Source: Cardiocondyla obscurior
Taxonomy: Eukaryota; Arthropoda; Insecta; Hymenoptera; Formicidae
Direction: 5' to 3'
NCBI RefSeq assembly: GCF_019399895.1
Contig: NC_091866.1
Location: 9,851,308 to 9,915,307, forward strand
Length of the DNA: 64,000 nt
Shown here: positions 1 through 12,500 of the stretch, one piece after another
Layout of the letters: the number at the start of each line of letters is the position of its first letter
Position numbering within the stretch: position 1 is the stretch's first letter
Made by a program: the position numbers and the translations under genes
The notes under the pieces: generated by a model
Seen by the model: the letters and a program-made list of their open reading frames with translations, nothing else
The model's database searches: none
What the model was told of the DNA's origin: nothing

Positions 1-1929
1 CAGCGTTTGTTATCCTAGGGTGAGCCCGGCCATTAAAGGTAATTACGTAATTTGTATTGTATTTTTCTTTTGTAATTTTTATAATTGTAATTAAAAATGT
101 AAAATTTATTAAACTTGAATATTACAGTGGAACTGCGAAATCACTTTCGTAGCTTGTGCCAAGATGATACGCCCATGGCACGACGATCAGCGGCTTCTAA
201 ATTAGGTGAATTCGCAAAAGTTGTAGAAATCGAGTACCTTAAATCTGATTTAATACCCATGTTTGTTATACTCGCTCAGGACGAACAAGTTAGTACATTA
301 AAACTGTAAAATTTTATTAAATACTTTATTTTGTCAGCCAAATTATCATTAATTTATAATTTTACAGGACTCAGTTCGTCTTTTAGCTGTTGAAGCTTGC
401 GTCAGTATTGCAGCGTTGTTACAACAAGAAGATGTCGAACAATTGGTTATGCCTACGCTTCGACAATGTGCCAGTGACCAGTCTTGGCGCGTTCGTTACA
501 TGGTGGCAGATAAGTTTACAGATGTACGCATATTGTTTAAGAATTTAATAGATTACATATAAAGGTTTACCTTTTTTCCCCTTTATGTATTAATACTATT
601 TAAACATTTTTTCTCACAGCTCCAAAAGGCTGTTGGTCCAGAAATAACGAAAACAGATCTTGTCCCCGCATTTCAAGTATTATTAAAAGATATCGAAGCA
701 GAAGTGCGGGCTGCGGCAGCTGATAAAGTTCGCGATTTCTGCCAAAATCTTGATCAGTTTAATCAAGAGTCTATAATAATGACAAATATATTACCCATTG
801 TTAAGGAACTTGTAGCAGATCCTAATCAACATGTCAAATCAGCTTTAGCAAGCGTAATCATGGGATTAAGTCCTATTCTCGGGAAACATAAGTAAGAAAA
901 AAAAAAAATTTTTATATAATATTACAAAGAACAATAGTTCAATTAATAATTGTTTAATATTTTTACAGTACAATCGAGCATCTGTTACCTTTATTCCTGT
1001 CCCAGCTTAGAGATGAATGCCCTGAAGTGCGACTAAATATCATTAGTAATCTAGAATGTGTTAATGAAGTTATTGGCATACAACAGCTTTCACAATCCCT
1101 TTTACCTGCCATCGTAGAGTTAGCAGAAGACTCTAAATGGCGTGTGCGACTAGCTATTATTGAGTAATTATATTTTCTTATGTCTTTAAATTAAATTTTG
1201 AAAATCGTACACTTGTACTAATGATTTAATTTTCAGGTATATGCCATTACTAGCCGGACAGCTTGGTGTGGAATTTTTTGATGAGAAATTAAATTCTTTA
1301 TGTATGACTTGGTTGGTAGATCATGTTTTCGCAATTCGGGAAGCAGCCACCTTAAACTTGAAAAAATTGGTAGAGAAGTTTGGGCCTGATTGGGCACAAA
1401 ATACAGTAATACCTAAAGTTTTGGCGATGTCCAGGGATCAGAATTACCTTCATAGAATGACGTGCTTGTTTTGCATCAATGTAAGTTACATTATTATGCT
1501 TTTTAGCTTTACGAAAGAAATAGTAATAATATGTATCTCAATATATAATTTTATACAATCGTTACTTATAGGTTTTGGCTGAAGTATGTGGTCCCGAAAT
1601 AACAACAAAGGTGATGCTTCCAACTGTATTGACAATGGCCACTGATAACGTTGCAAATGTAAGATTTAATGTTGCCAAGACTTTACAGCGAATTGGACCT
1701 TTCCTGGAACCTTCTGCAGTTCAGACACAAGTAAAACCTATCCTTGATAAACTTAACACTGACAGCGACGTAGATGTGAAATATTTTGCTTCAGAGGCAA
1801 TTGCTGGTATTGCAGGTAAACATATCGCTATATTACTTTTTATATTTCTATCTATTATATTTCAGTATTTATAATACATTAACTTTTTTTAATTTGCTTA
1901 GTTTTAATTATGATAACGTTTCAGCGTAG
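1..1929 (+). CDS. Pp2A-29B: PP2A 65-kDa scaffold subunit A (PR65), 5'-truncated by window edge
   Basis: Scaffold of the protein phosphatase 2A holoenzyme: a stack of HEAT repeats that holds the catalytic C subunit and a variable B subunit. Exons read 1-38, 128-288, 368-523, 620-891, 969-1163, 1237-1480, 1572-1815 and 1925-1929, all GT-AG and phase-consistent, giving 437 residues. The animal protein is about 589 residues, so roughly the first 150 lie off the left edge. Family hallmarks visible include SVCYPRVSPAIK, LCQDDTPMARRSAASKLGEF, VRLLAVEA, EYMPLLAGQLG and DVDVKYFASEA. The stop is inferred to lie in a tiny last coding piece (completing an Ala codon, then TAG at 1927-1929). The alternative is read-through of the last intron to 1874, adding a hydrophobic tail. 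AATAAA occurs at 2231. Family assignment is near certain; the last five coding bases are inference. Confidence 0.95.
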
Positions 1930-3183
1930 GTTGAACAACTCAGTGCATTTATCACTTATCCAATAATATAAAACTTAAATTTGAAAAAAAAAGAAGTAAC
2001 ATGCCACAATATTTCACTTCTAAACACTTGGCAACAGGTAATATTATGCACAGTCAAGATAAGTTTTGGCGATGAGACAAAAATTCTAATTAGTAGATTA
2101 TATTAAACCGTATTTTAAGTTACGTTGTATTTGTATACCTATATTTACAGTAACAAGTACAATATTCACTTTAATTGGTACCATGTATTTCTCATATTTA
2201 AGTAATTGTCTTAAAAAATAATATAACAATAATAAAAAAAAGTCTCTATTATTTCCATGAATAAAATATCCAGCTTTGAACTACCCAACCAATTTTCCAA
2301 TCTTGCAATTAACCAAATAATTCACATTTAGTTGGATATATTCGTATATAGGAAATAAGGGTCAATTTTATATTATTACTTTATTAATAGCCATTCATAT
2401 ATGAACATTTTACATAATATTATCACAGCTTACTATTACTGTTTAATAAGATATATGTTTCGATATATATTTATTAAACTTAATACTCATTTATATACCA
2501 ATATTATGAAGACATTCATGATGTAGATATTTCTACGTTTTATATGTATATATAATAACCGTATGTTATTTCTACATTACTGAATGAATTAAACAAAGCA
2601 ATTATACTTATTAAATTAAGAAAATTATTTTGTTTTTTCACTTCCAATACAAAATTAAATTTAATCATACGCAAAAAATAATTGCATAAAATATTAATTT
2701 TTAAAAAATGTAATTAAATATAGTATGATAAATTAATTGTGCTGTTACGAAGTATGTAATAATACAAATTTTGTTCGTTTACTTATTGCATTAGATAAAC
2801 ATACTATTGCTAGATAATTGTTATAATATAGAGATATAGCTGTTACATGTATATCTACTTCTTGAGCTTTAATAAATTTTATTTTATAGTACGGTTATTA
2901 TTTTCAGATGTAATTAAGATATATTGATTCATTTTTTAATAACAAAAAACTGTAATATATATGGAATCTAATTATTGGTTTACGAATACTCCCATACTTT
3001 CTAAAATCGAAAATTTGTTAAGACATTAAAGTAACTATCATGTACATACATGACATATCATGATGATTTTAGATTTATATAATATTATAATGCGTCAATA
3101 TATTATTGTGTATTAATAATACATAATGTAAATTATTTTATATAAACCTAAAGAAAATAATCCTTATGACATGAAAAACTTTA

Positions 3184-3245
<62 letters not shown>

Positions 3246-4544
3246 GCGTAAAATATTTACTATTTTAAAGATACTTTTAGCAATAATATAAAATTTAACG
3301 TTCAGTAAAAAGATATACTTATCTAATTCCTATGCACTTTTATCAACTAAATTATTATAATTGTTTGAAGTATAATTTACATAATGTTATCATAGTGCCT
3401 TTTTAACTAATTTTTTTTACGATATAATTACGATAAATACGATATATTTTCTTAATACGGTAACGTTTAATATCATATTTCATTTAATTAATTATCTTCT
3501 ATAATAACAAAATCTTTGTTATTATGAATTTATCAAGAAATATACAAATTTATTTCATTTACTTTTTAAAATAAAAAACATGAAAATAATAAAGTAATTA
3601 GTTAAGCAATTTGAAAAAAAAATCTTTTTCTCACTGATATTTACTGAAAAATTTATATTTTATATATATACTTATTACTAGTAAATTATCAAATTAAATT
3701 ATTATAAATATTAATGGATAAGTTGCATTGCAATAAAATTATCTTACGATTATATCTATATTCAAAAACTATATGTATTTTTTATATTAACGAATTCTTA
3801 TACTTACTACTGATATACTTTTCACGATCCAATTTTGATAGCAAATTTAAAATATTTGATATCCAAATTCTTACTGTTTGTACATGAATGTAAAATACAA
3901 TGTATAATCAACGAAACATTTTCAACAAAATGAGATAACTAAAATTATATTATATTTCGTTTACATTTTATATTTTCTACATAAATTATATATATATATT
4001 TTTTTATATATGCAATTTTATATAAGGTACGAATATATAACGAATATAATATGAATATAATGAAAACATGAATACATGAAAACATAAATGTCATATAATG
4101 AAAATCAGTTGAAGTAAAATATGGAAGTTTGGCAACTGTTCTATAAGTCTATCGTGAAAATTTTAACACAGTATATCTCTTTTCAGTTTTTTTGTACGCG
4201 TTTTCTAAAACAACAGTATTATTATTGTTGTTTTACAAGAAGCATAAAAAATTTGACTAGAAACATACTGTATCTTAATTATCGTCGCTTTGTACATTAT
4301 TGTTACATACGCTTACAAAGCGTACACATCCACATTACTTTATTACACTTATCCTATAACTTGAAAAAGTATCTCTATTTCTAAATCGTAAATATTTTAT
4401 ACTTTATATATATAAAATTATGAAATTTTGAATGTCGTGAGGATTATTTTCTTTAGGTTTATATAAAATAGTATGTTTTATGTATTATTAATACAGAACT
4501 ACTGTATTATTACAGTACTGTATTATTAATACAATACTGTACTA
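1930..4544. other. AT-rich 3' flank between convergent genes
   Basis: Contains the 3' UTR of the PP2A subunit (AATAAA at 2231) and then very AT-rich DNA with many short homopolymer and TA runs. The ORF at 4121-4384 has AT-driven composition (Y, F, I, L) and no family resemblance. I see no supportable gene here. Confidence 0.7.
3187..3240. repeat. (TA)n microsatellite
   Basis: About 27 uninterrupted TA units within AT-rich intergenic DNA. Confidence 0.95.
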
Positions 4545-4572
4545 TTAATACAGTAAAACAGTACTACTGTTA
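4481..4572. repeat. Degenerate minisatellite at the 3' end of the RING-CH gene
   Basis: Repeated and partly palindromic units of the form TACTGTATTATTAATACAGTA. The proposed last codons and TAA stop of the minus-strand RING-CH gene (4545-4547) lie inside this repeat, so the C-terminus may vary between individuals or species. Confidence 0.7.
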
Positions 4573-7436
4573 ACAATATTTAAAGATGAAATTTTGGCCC
4601 GTTGATATGCTACAACAGTATTCAAACTCAAGAATCTAGAACAAACAATTTTAATTATATAAACTGAACATACTAATATTAATTATTCTAAAACGTTAAT
4701 ATTTACGTACCTTATGCAGACATACATAATTAGTAATGCAGTTCCGGCAGCGAACATTCTAACGATGGGTCCTTCTACAAGTTGAATAACTATCCAAGCA
4801 GCAGCAGAAGATCCACACATAGTTGTAACAATAGCAATAGTTTGTAGACAATGGCGTGGAGTCAAACTATTTTGCCAATCCAGTCGACTAGCGTGTTCAA
4901 CATTATATTTTGTATTGCAAACTTTGCAAACAAGACTGTCAGCATTTACAGAACTCTGAAAGAAGAAAGAAAAAATAATTAGGACGAAATTCGCAAGATA
5001 CATTAAACTAATAATAATTGCAATAAATTTTAACTAACCTCAACTAGCCAGCGACGCAAACAATCATGATGTACAGCACTTACATCACCTCTACAATGGC
5101 ATGGTTGAATCAATGGACCAGCATCTTGTCTCTCGCTATCATAACAAATCCAACAGTCTTTGCTATTAATCGAAGCTGCATCTCCAAGAAATGCTGCATC
5201 TTGAGACGCGCCTTTTTCTTGTAGCTCAATTTCCTTTATATGTTTTCCTTGATCCAAATCCAATCTTTTTAATATACGCTTTGGATTTAAAATCCATAAT
5301 TGCTCTGGACTGCAAATAAAAATAATGATATAATATTAAAAAAGAATTCTATCTTAAAAAAAGACATATGAGATCAGTTGGTAGGATCATTAATGAAAAT
5401 TATTAAATATAAAGCAATTTCCTTTAACGTAGACAAAGCAAAAGTATGTATTAATTTCGAGTACCGAAACTCCGAAAACGTACTTGAAGTAACCGAAGCT
5501 TAGAATGAGCAAGAAGGTAATTGAAGTCAGGGCATCGCTCCCGCCCACTGACAGCTCCATTCTTGCTCACTATGCACTTGTTATTTTTCGAACGTTTTAA
5601 CCCGAGTCTCACCACTGACATTCTTTGTAGCTCAAGTGGTTTCACGTTTTCTCATTTGACTCATTTAATTTCGCAAAATAACTTGAAAAATGAATATAAT
5701 TTATATCCGAATAAATATATATATTTAAATTATATTTAAAGAAACGAGAAGTGCTGAAGTGCCGTGTAAGATAAACACATCTATAATTTACTGCCGAAAA
5801 TTAGTAACGTAAAACAGTTTTCTTTACGAAAAAATAAATTGTAAATAACACGCGCGCTTTATAGTATAGCGTAATTATAAAACAAAATTTATAAAACACA
5901 TATATACCTCATACAGTTCCATAAAACACAAGGAAACCACAGTGCTACGCCAACTTCTATGACACGAAATACAACGTCATGCCAATTTCTGCTGTACAAT
6001 GGCACTCTAGAATAAGAGTGCATTAGAAAACCCATTGTTATAATTTACAATAACTACTATTTGTTCTCGTTTCCTTACTTTGTTTTCCAAAATTCACTGA
6101 GAGTTTCACTAAATAGAAACCCAACTACTATAAACAGCATAAATGCTTGCGATAGTAATCCAAATCTTGACTGATGTAATTGAGATGTATTCACTTGCTG
6201 CATGTGCACAGGCTCCGCTGTAGATGTAGATGGGCCTGGATCGAATAACTTTGCTGTTACTTGATCAGCTACACGTTTATTTGTTGCAATCGAAGTAACA
6301 TGATATTCATTCAAGAATCCACCGCGGACCTAATAAGAAAAAAATTATTTATAATTTGTATAAATGCTATAACAAAAAATATTATAATGTAAAAAAAATC
6401 ATACTTTAAAAAATACTTCCACTCCGTATATCAAAAAGAAGATCACTACAATGAATAGAAGCACCGCGTAACAGCCGTTGAATACATGTGTATAAAAGCT
6501 CTAGAAAAAAAAGAATATTCTCATAAATTATTTTTTATCAAGATACATATACACGTGCACGAGTAAATTAGTAAAATATTATTTTAAAATATTATTTGAT
6601 TATATATTTATCTCATCGTTTACTTGATCTACTTGTGAATAAGTCCGAGCTGTGATAAATTCCGCCAGTAGGAGAGAATATGTTATTATGTTGAAGACAA
6701 CGAAAGCCAGAAAAGATTTCGACAAAAACTGTGGCTTGTCCCACCGAATGTCTCTTAGATGAACTACTTCGGCCCAGTAACAAACGATCAATGACGAGCC
6801 GCTTAAGAGCAATGGATAATACGCCGAGAGCAAACTCCTGGACCAACCCTCCTTGAAAGCAGTCTACAAAAAATTAAGAGCGTATAATTAAAACCGTAAC
6901 AAATAAAAAATGTTTTTAAAGTGAATACTGGCACGTTTATTTACCGGTGAAGTGAAGTATGCTCCTCGGATGATCGACGCGAGAAAAACTACGAAGTACA
7001 ACACTTTTTGATTAGTGACACGGCACGCTCTCAGAAAAGACGGTGCCTTCATTCGCTGCCACTCGGCAACGATGCACATGACGAGCTGTATCAAGCACAC
7101 AAAGGCAAGTAAGAAAAAAATCGACGAAAAAGCGATATAATAACTCAGATTTGGGATATGGCATTCCGGTCCATCAAATTGGATCTGAAACGTGATAAAT
7201 GAGTGTCATCGTTTTAAAATTATTTCGCTGATAAGTGAAATAATTACCTCACACAGACAAGTTCCATTATGGCATTCTCCATGGCCGGAGCAGTTATCGT
7301 TCCCGCAGCTGTTGTTCCAAGCCATCATACCGAATTTAACCAATAAGGACAACGGATTTTGTGTACTCAGTGCGATCACCTGTTCCATGATCGCCAGGTA
7401 CAGAGCAATCGCTCCAGTACAGCCCTCTAGAGAACT
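4545..7436 (-). CDS. Multi-pass membrane RING-CH (MARCH-type) E3 ligase-like protein with EGF-like module
   Basis: Minus-strand exons 7436-7248, 7184-6945, 6863-6624, 6500-6405, 6329-6079, 6006-5908, 5309-5039, 4955-4711 and 4635-4545 join in frame for 573 residues. Order: an EGF-like module (C-x4-C-x5-C-x4-C-x-C-x8-C) split between the first two exons; about six hydrophobic membrane segments, with a stretch containing VCYWAEVVHL that recalls the plant TOM1/THH1 membrane family; then a RING-CH zinc module (CWIC, CHC, HHDC, RRW, CKVC, a C4HC3 order) split by the 4956-5038 intron; then one or two further membrane segments. RING-CH proteins are E3 ubiquitin ligases that act on membrane proteins. 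The first exon, probably carrying a signal peptide, was not found; reading is open upstream of the first in-frame Met (7388). The last exon (FLSLNTVVAYQRAK...) is inferred from a strong GTACGT donor and matching phase. Specific orthologue not recognised. Confidence 0.82.
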
Positions 7437-9235
7437 CTGTTTTGAAATGCAAATATCTTATCAGTCAGGTATTCTTCACACCACACACTTGATTAATATG
7501 TAAATGACGTACAAAAGTTCCTAACACCTTTAATATTACGTAAACGTATGTAAGCCAGGCGGGAGAGACTTTTCGAATTCATAAATAAAAGAATGCCGAA
7601 GAGGCAATTGTTAAAATTTCAGATATAAAGCGAGAGTATAATGTACTGCGTCTGTGCGACTTAGCAATTGCCTCGGCAATTACTCATGCATAGAACAATT
7701 TAACCTGATTAAGATAATCACACTGAAAAACGGTCGCGGGTATTTCGCGTGTGCGGGGACGTGATTAGAAGAGCAAATGCTCCAGTTCCGAATTCGCGCG
7801 AGAGAACGATATCGATTCCCAGATAATCGTGTGTCTAGATTTAGCTCGGGCGAGCGACGCGCAGCCCGACAAAGGGCAATCGACTTAGCCGCGACATTTT
7901 TCAGCGAGATCACCGTCTAAAAAGATAAAGACCCGTCGACTGACCGTTTGTGAGAGCCAGTGCGTCTACGTGAGTAATGTAGGGCTCGCAGGTGCAAAGT
8001 GAGTACAGATGTACGCGAGGACGCGGGGACGCAAATTCCCGGACCGTCACATCAGTCAGCTGTCACTGTTTCACTCTTCTGCGCAACGCGACGCGACGAC
8101 GCTACGCCGCCGTCGCACCGCGAGAGTACGCGTTGACCTCGATCGTCTAGGAGAACAACGAGATCCGTCCCGAGCCGCTCGCGAGAAATTATCGGCACGG
8201 CCGCATTGAGCACAACGAAGGACGTCCTCCCCTCGCTATCTCGTCGAAGAACCCTCGATGACAAATTCCCGAGAATTCCGAAACGACGTCCGATGACGCA
8301 ACGCGTCGCCGCGATTCCGACGCGTCATTCTATCTGTCCGGACTCCACCAATGACGAATCAGCTGTGGTTCTCTCTTTCTTCTCGATTAAAACTTGCTTT
8401 CCAGTTGCGTCAAAGCTTGATACGTACCGCTGGAAACGTTCCTCCGTCTGTCATCGGAATTTATTAAATTAAAATTAAATTATTAAAATTAATAGTTATT
8501 AAACGCTATCCAAGCGACAAAGATAGAACGACGTGCATGAAGGAAAGCAGCGGTGGATTTAGTCGCGCTTTAAAAACGGACTTGAGGCGGAACACTTGAC
8601 GTTGTTTTATCTGCATGGTATTGTGGCCGATGGTCGATATATCCGTACTCAATTTACTGTAATTTACGCAATATTCCTTGGACACGGCTGCGTGACTGCG
8701 TTTAACTCTGACAGCGTAGGCACGAACGAGATCATTCAAGGCAAGATATATCCTCTCGACAAAACTGTCTCTAGCTTGTGACCCGTAAGAAATTTCCCTC
8801 GCGAAAAACACGTCGTTAAATATAATATACTAACGAAACGTTATATAATTTATGTCTTTCTTACATCTCGAATCTCACATCGATTAAATGCTGTGAACCT
8901 GTATATTTCTGTCGCAAATTTATGACTGATACTTTATGCTTCTACGAATCTCGAAGATATTTTTATTGTTCTCAAGAATAGAGTATCGTTCCTTGCGTGT
9001 TTATATGTAAAAAAAAACGAAAGAAACGAAAAGTTTACTCGAGTAACCTATGCCGGATAATTTAATAGCAAGCTATTTCGAACAGTTTTATTGGATTTTC
9101 AGATACATTTGTTGAATTAGTTTTAGAAGAAAATAGTCAACTCAATTATTGTTTTATTTTAAAATTAAAATATAAAGATCAAAGTCAAGGAAATGTGTTG
9201 TTTCTGTATTGTAACAAAAGCTTTGTATATTTCAG
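7437..9235. promoter_or_regulatory. Divergent promoter region between the RING-CH gene and COX6C
   Basis: The two genes face away from each other. CpG-rich DNA at about 7730-8340 sits between AT-rich flanks and is the likely promoter for both. It should also hold the missing first exon of the RING-CH gene and the non-coding first exon of COX6C, because the COX6C ATG directly follows an intron acceptor at 9235. ORFs here (8009-8209, 8052-8264, 8206-8472, 8506-8811) overlap one another on both strands and look like CpG-driven noise. Exact start sites cannot be seen. Confidence 0.55.
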
Positions 9236-9577
9236 ATGTCTGCTCCAATAGAAAAACCACAGCTTCGTAACCTCCTTAGAACTCAAGTAAAAAAAAACAT
9301 GGTTGGGATGATACTAATTAGCGTCGGCATAGCTTACGCTTTCAAAGTATTTGTTGCCGATAAGAGGAAACAAAGATATGTAGAATTTTACAGGTATATT
9401 TCAGAAATAATTAATAAATTTTGTTTTAATTCTATTGTAGCTTTATTCATTTTGATACAATTATTAAATTTTACATTTTTAACTTTGTTATTTTACAGAA
9501 CGTATGATGCAGAAAAGCAGTTAAAGATAATGAACGAAGCTGGTCTCATGCAGTCCTTTGTTCCTCCACAGAAGTAG
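9236..9577 (+). CDS. COX6C: Cytochrome c oxidase subunit 6C (cyclope)
   Basis: Small nuclear-encoded subunit of complex IV in the inner mitochondrial membrane. Coding exons 9236-9393 and 9499-9577 give 78 residues, the usual size for insect subunit VIc. One membrane segment (about residues 22-39, MVGMILISVGIAYAFKVFVA) is followed by a basic loop (DKRKQRY) and the family tail, which reads FYR-TYDAEKQL across the splice junction. The start ATG lies immediately after the acceptor TTTCAG, so the 5' UTR is in an upstream exon. AATAAA at 9648-9653 is about 70 bases past the stop. The intron read-through visible as a 113-residue ORF is an artefact. Confidence 0.93.
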   Translation: MSAPIEKPQLRNLLRTQVKKNMVGMILISVGIAYAFKVFVADKRKQRYVEFYRYISEIINKFCFNSIVALFILIQLLNFTFLTLLFYRTYDAEKQLKIMNEAGLMQSFVPPQK

Positions 9578-12500
9578 ATTTAAATGTATAGAGAGGCTTA
9601 AAGAAATGTGGATAGTCTTTAGGATTGAAAATTTCATCTTTATGTATAATAAATAAATTCAAAATAATATTATTACATGTATGCTAGGTGTTGCACATTA
9701 ATCTCGTTACAATCGTTAATTTTATATAATGTTATAAAGCAAGTGGCATGTACTTTTTTTTTTTTAAAGATTATCCATTATACAATTAGTGTTATATGTT
9801 GTAATTAATGAGTAATAGCGAGATTTTTGTTGTATTTTTTTTTAATATTTTTTTTCTAATTAAACAGGCGGCTTGTAGCGATACATATTCAGTATTCAAA
9901 TACATCATTCAATTTAAATTGCAACTTCTCAGCAACCTTGACGGTTCAGGCATTTGTAAGCTGTGAAGAGAATGTATCGCGTGATCGACATCGCAGTTAC
10001 GCGTACAAAAAGGATAATATATAGCTAAGGGCTAGGGCATCGACGACGCCTCGTGTCTTCGAAAGTGTACGAGACTTCGGGCGTCGTTATTGGGACGCGG
10101 CGTAATTCGAGGTTAGGGAAACGTGAACGCATCGTCTGGCGTAAAACGATCGGGGGAGGGCAAGATGGCGCCCTGTGTCCGGCGATTACCCAGTGTGCTT
10201 TGCGCGATTGATTTGCGCATGCCAGTTGATCGCATTGCAAATGGCGGCACCTTGTTATTGTTCATGGCGTTTTATGACTTGTCTCTTTATATTAGCGATT
10301 ATGTCGAGTTTTTTCGCGATCCCTGCCGCGCGCTGTGTGCCGAGAGTGAAGTAGAGCCCGCGCGGTGTGCTTTAGGTTAAGACCAGTGCCCGGGCGGTGT
10401 GCCACCGTGCTGCGCGGACGCGTGAAATCCCGGACAGTGTCGGAAAGAAATGGGGTAACGTTGAAATTTTCCTGCGTTCATACGGGTGCTCGGGTCGGTG
10501 CTGCGCGACGGCCCGTGCGAGGCCCGCTGGCGGCGGTCGCGTCGTCGCCTCGTCGCGAGACACCCGCGGCCTACGTCGATGGACGTGGGGCCGCGCAGAC
10601 CGCGTCCGACGTCCACGTCGGCCTCGTGCGGGGGGAGAGGAGGGGAAGGAACAGCGGCGGGCAGCGGGCGCGGGAGGGCGGACGGCGGGGGGCGCCCGCG
10701 CGAAGAAAAAAATAATTCCCGACTTTTGACGGTCTATCTTGAGCATGCCTCGAGCCCACTTCACGTACACCTCCCCCGACGGACAAAATGGTGGTCCTTC
10801 TCTGCGACATCCGCGACAGCCCTGGGGAGGATTCGCCCGTATCGCGGCGAAAATCATTACGGGGCGCGTCGGGACGCGCGTCCCGCGCCGCGTAGCCGCC
10901 GGATTCCCCGTCGACGCGCCCGTCCGCGCGCGTTTACGCGCCCGGTCGTAAAAAAAAATGCGCTCTATAACCTATTTCCCGACGTCGCCGCGGGCACGGT
11001 GCCCCCCCTCCCCACCCCTCACGCGGCCGCGCTCCCGTGCACCCGGGGGGATCCCGATCGCCCCCGTTGTCCTCGCGGTCGACCGCGACGACGGCACGTC
11101 CGTTCGTTCCTCTCTCCCCCCTTCTCCCCTCTTCCTCCTACCCCCGCCGCGGAGGGGGACCGTTCCCCGCGTACGCTCGCGTACGCCCGCCGCGGACGGC
11201 GGCGGCGGAGGGCCCGCCGACGCGAAGTTGACTCCCCGCGATCGGGTCTCCCGTACCTCCCGGAAATCGTAGAAATCGCACACCAATTATAACCTAGTAA
11301 CGCCTGGCGGGCCTCACTTTTTGTTTATGCGCCCTCCTCGTGTACATGTGTGTGCGCGCGGCCCATATGCGTGTGTGCGCGCGTGTACGTTACGTCTCGT
11401 GCTGTGCCGTGTGTGTTTTTGTCATTTTCTCGCCGTTCTCGCGCGACCAGCCTTCTATCGATTGTACGGCGAATAACGCGGTTTTTTTTTTCCTATCGAC
11501 AGCACTCTCTCGCCCCTCGTTGTCATTAAATAATGATCTCCGCGCGATCCTCGCCCGAACGGCTTTTTTTTCTTCTCGCGCGTCCGGTTCCTCGCGCGTG
11601 GCTGCAGTCGAAATACCATCAACTGCACCATTAAAAACCGTCGCGCGAACGAGCGTGTGGGTATATGTGTATGTGATGTACACACCCGCACGGGTTAGCG
11701 TACGCGATTTGCCAAGGAATATCGTGGATAACTTTTTTCCCTCTTTTCACTTCACTTCGTTGTCATTGGTATCACATGTACCGCAGTACTGATACACAGA
11801 GATTTAAAGAAATGAAACTGGAGGGGTTTCAAGTCGTTTTGAATTTACCATCCATTTTGTACTTGATCTGTATTTATTTCTATAATTTCGTTATTTCTAT
11901 AATTTCTTTATTTCTGTAATTTTTCGAGACACAGGAGCGATTCTGTCACGTCTGCCTAACTGTCGATACATGTGTACTTCAATATGATATGCATATACAT
12001 ATATGTTGTTAGGGGGTTACTTGTCACTGTGAGACTTTCAAATATACCTTGTATACAAATTATTGCGGTACATGTTATCAATAGCGTTTTATTTAATATG
12101 CATGCATACTGTGGAAGTAATGTAAAATACTATTAACTTATATATATACCTAACTACTGTTAAGTGACTGTTAATTTAATGACATTTGCCTACTGTGCAT
12201 GGTTTAATTATCCAATCTCTAATTTGTTTGACAGTAAACAAGATTAGTGGTACTGGTGTGATTTGGGGCTGTCGGTGTACAACTGACACGCGACATCTCG
12301 TCATCACACACATATTGGAGCAATACCCCGAGGCGTTCCTACACTCTCTGGGTAGTTATGTGATTTGTGGTTGGTATGTATTTTTTATTTATATAAATAA
12401 AAATATAAATGCTTGTTTAAAATCTTAAATTTCCAAAAGTTCTTCAATTTTGACACAACAATGCATTTGAATACGCGTGTGTTTTAATATACCTATTATA

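Noticed and set aside
10365..11292. Long overlapping ORFs (up to 268 codons) on both strands in the CpG island
   Set aside because: All six frames are open because of high GC; products are Arg/Pro/Ala-rich with no domain, and they overlap one another on opposite strands.
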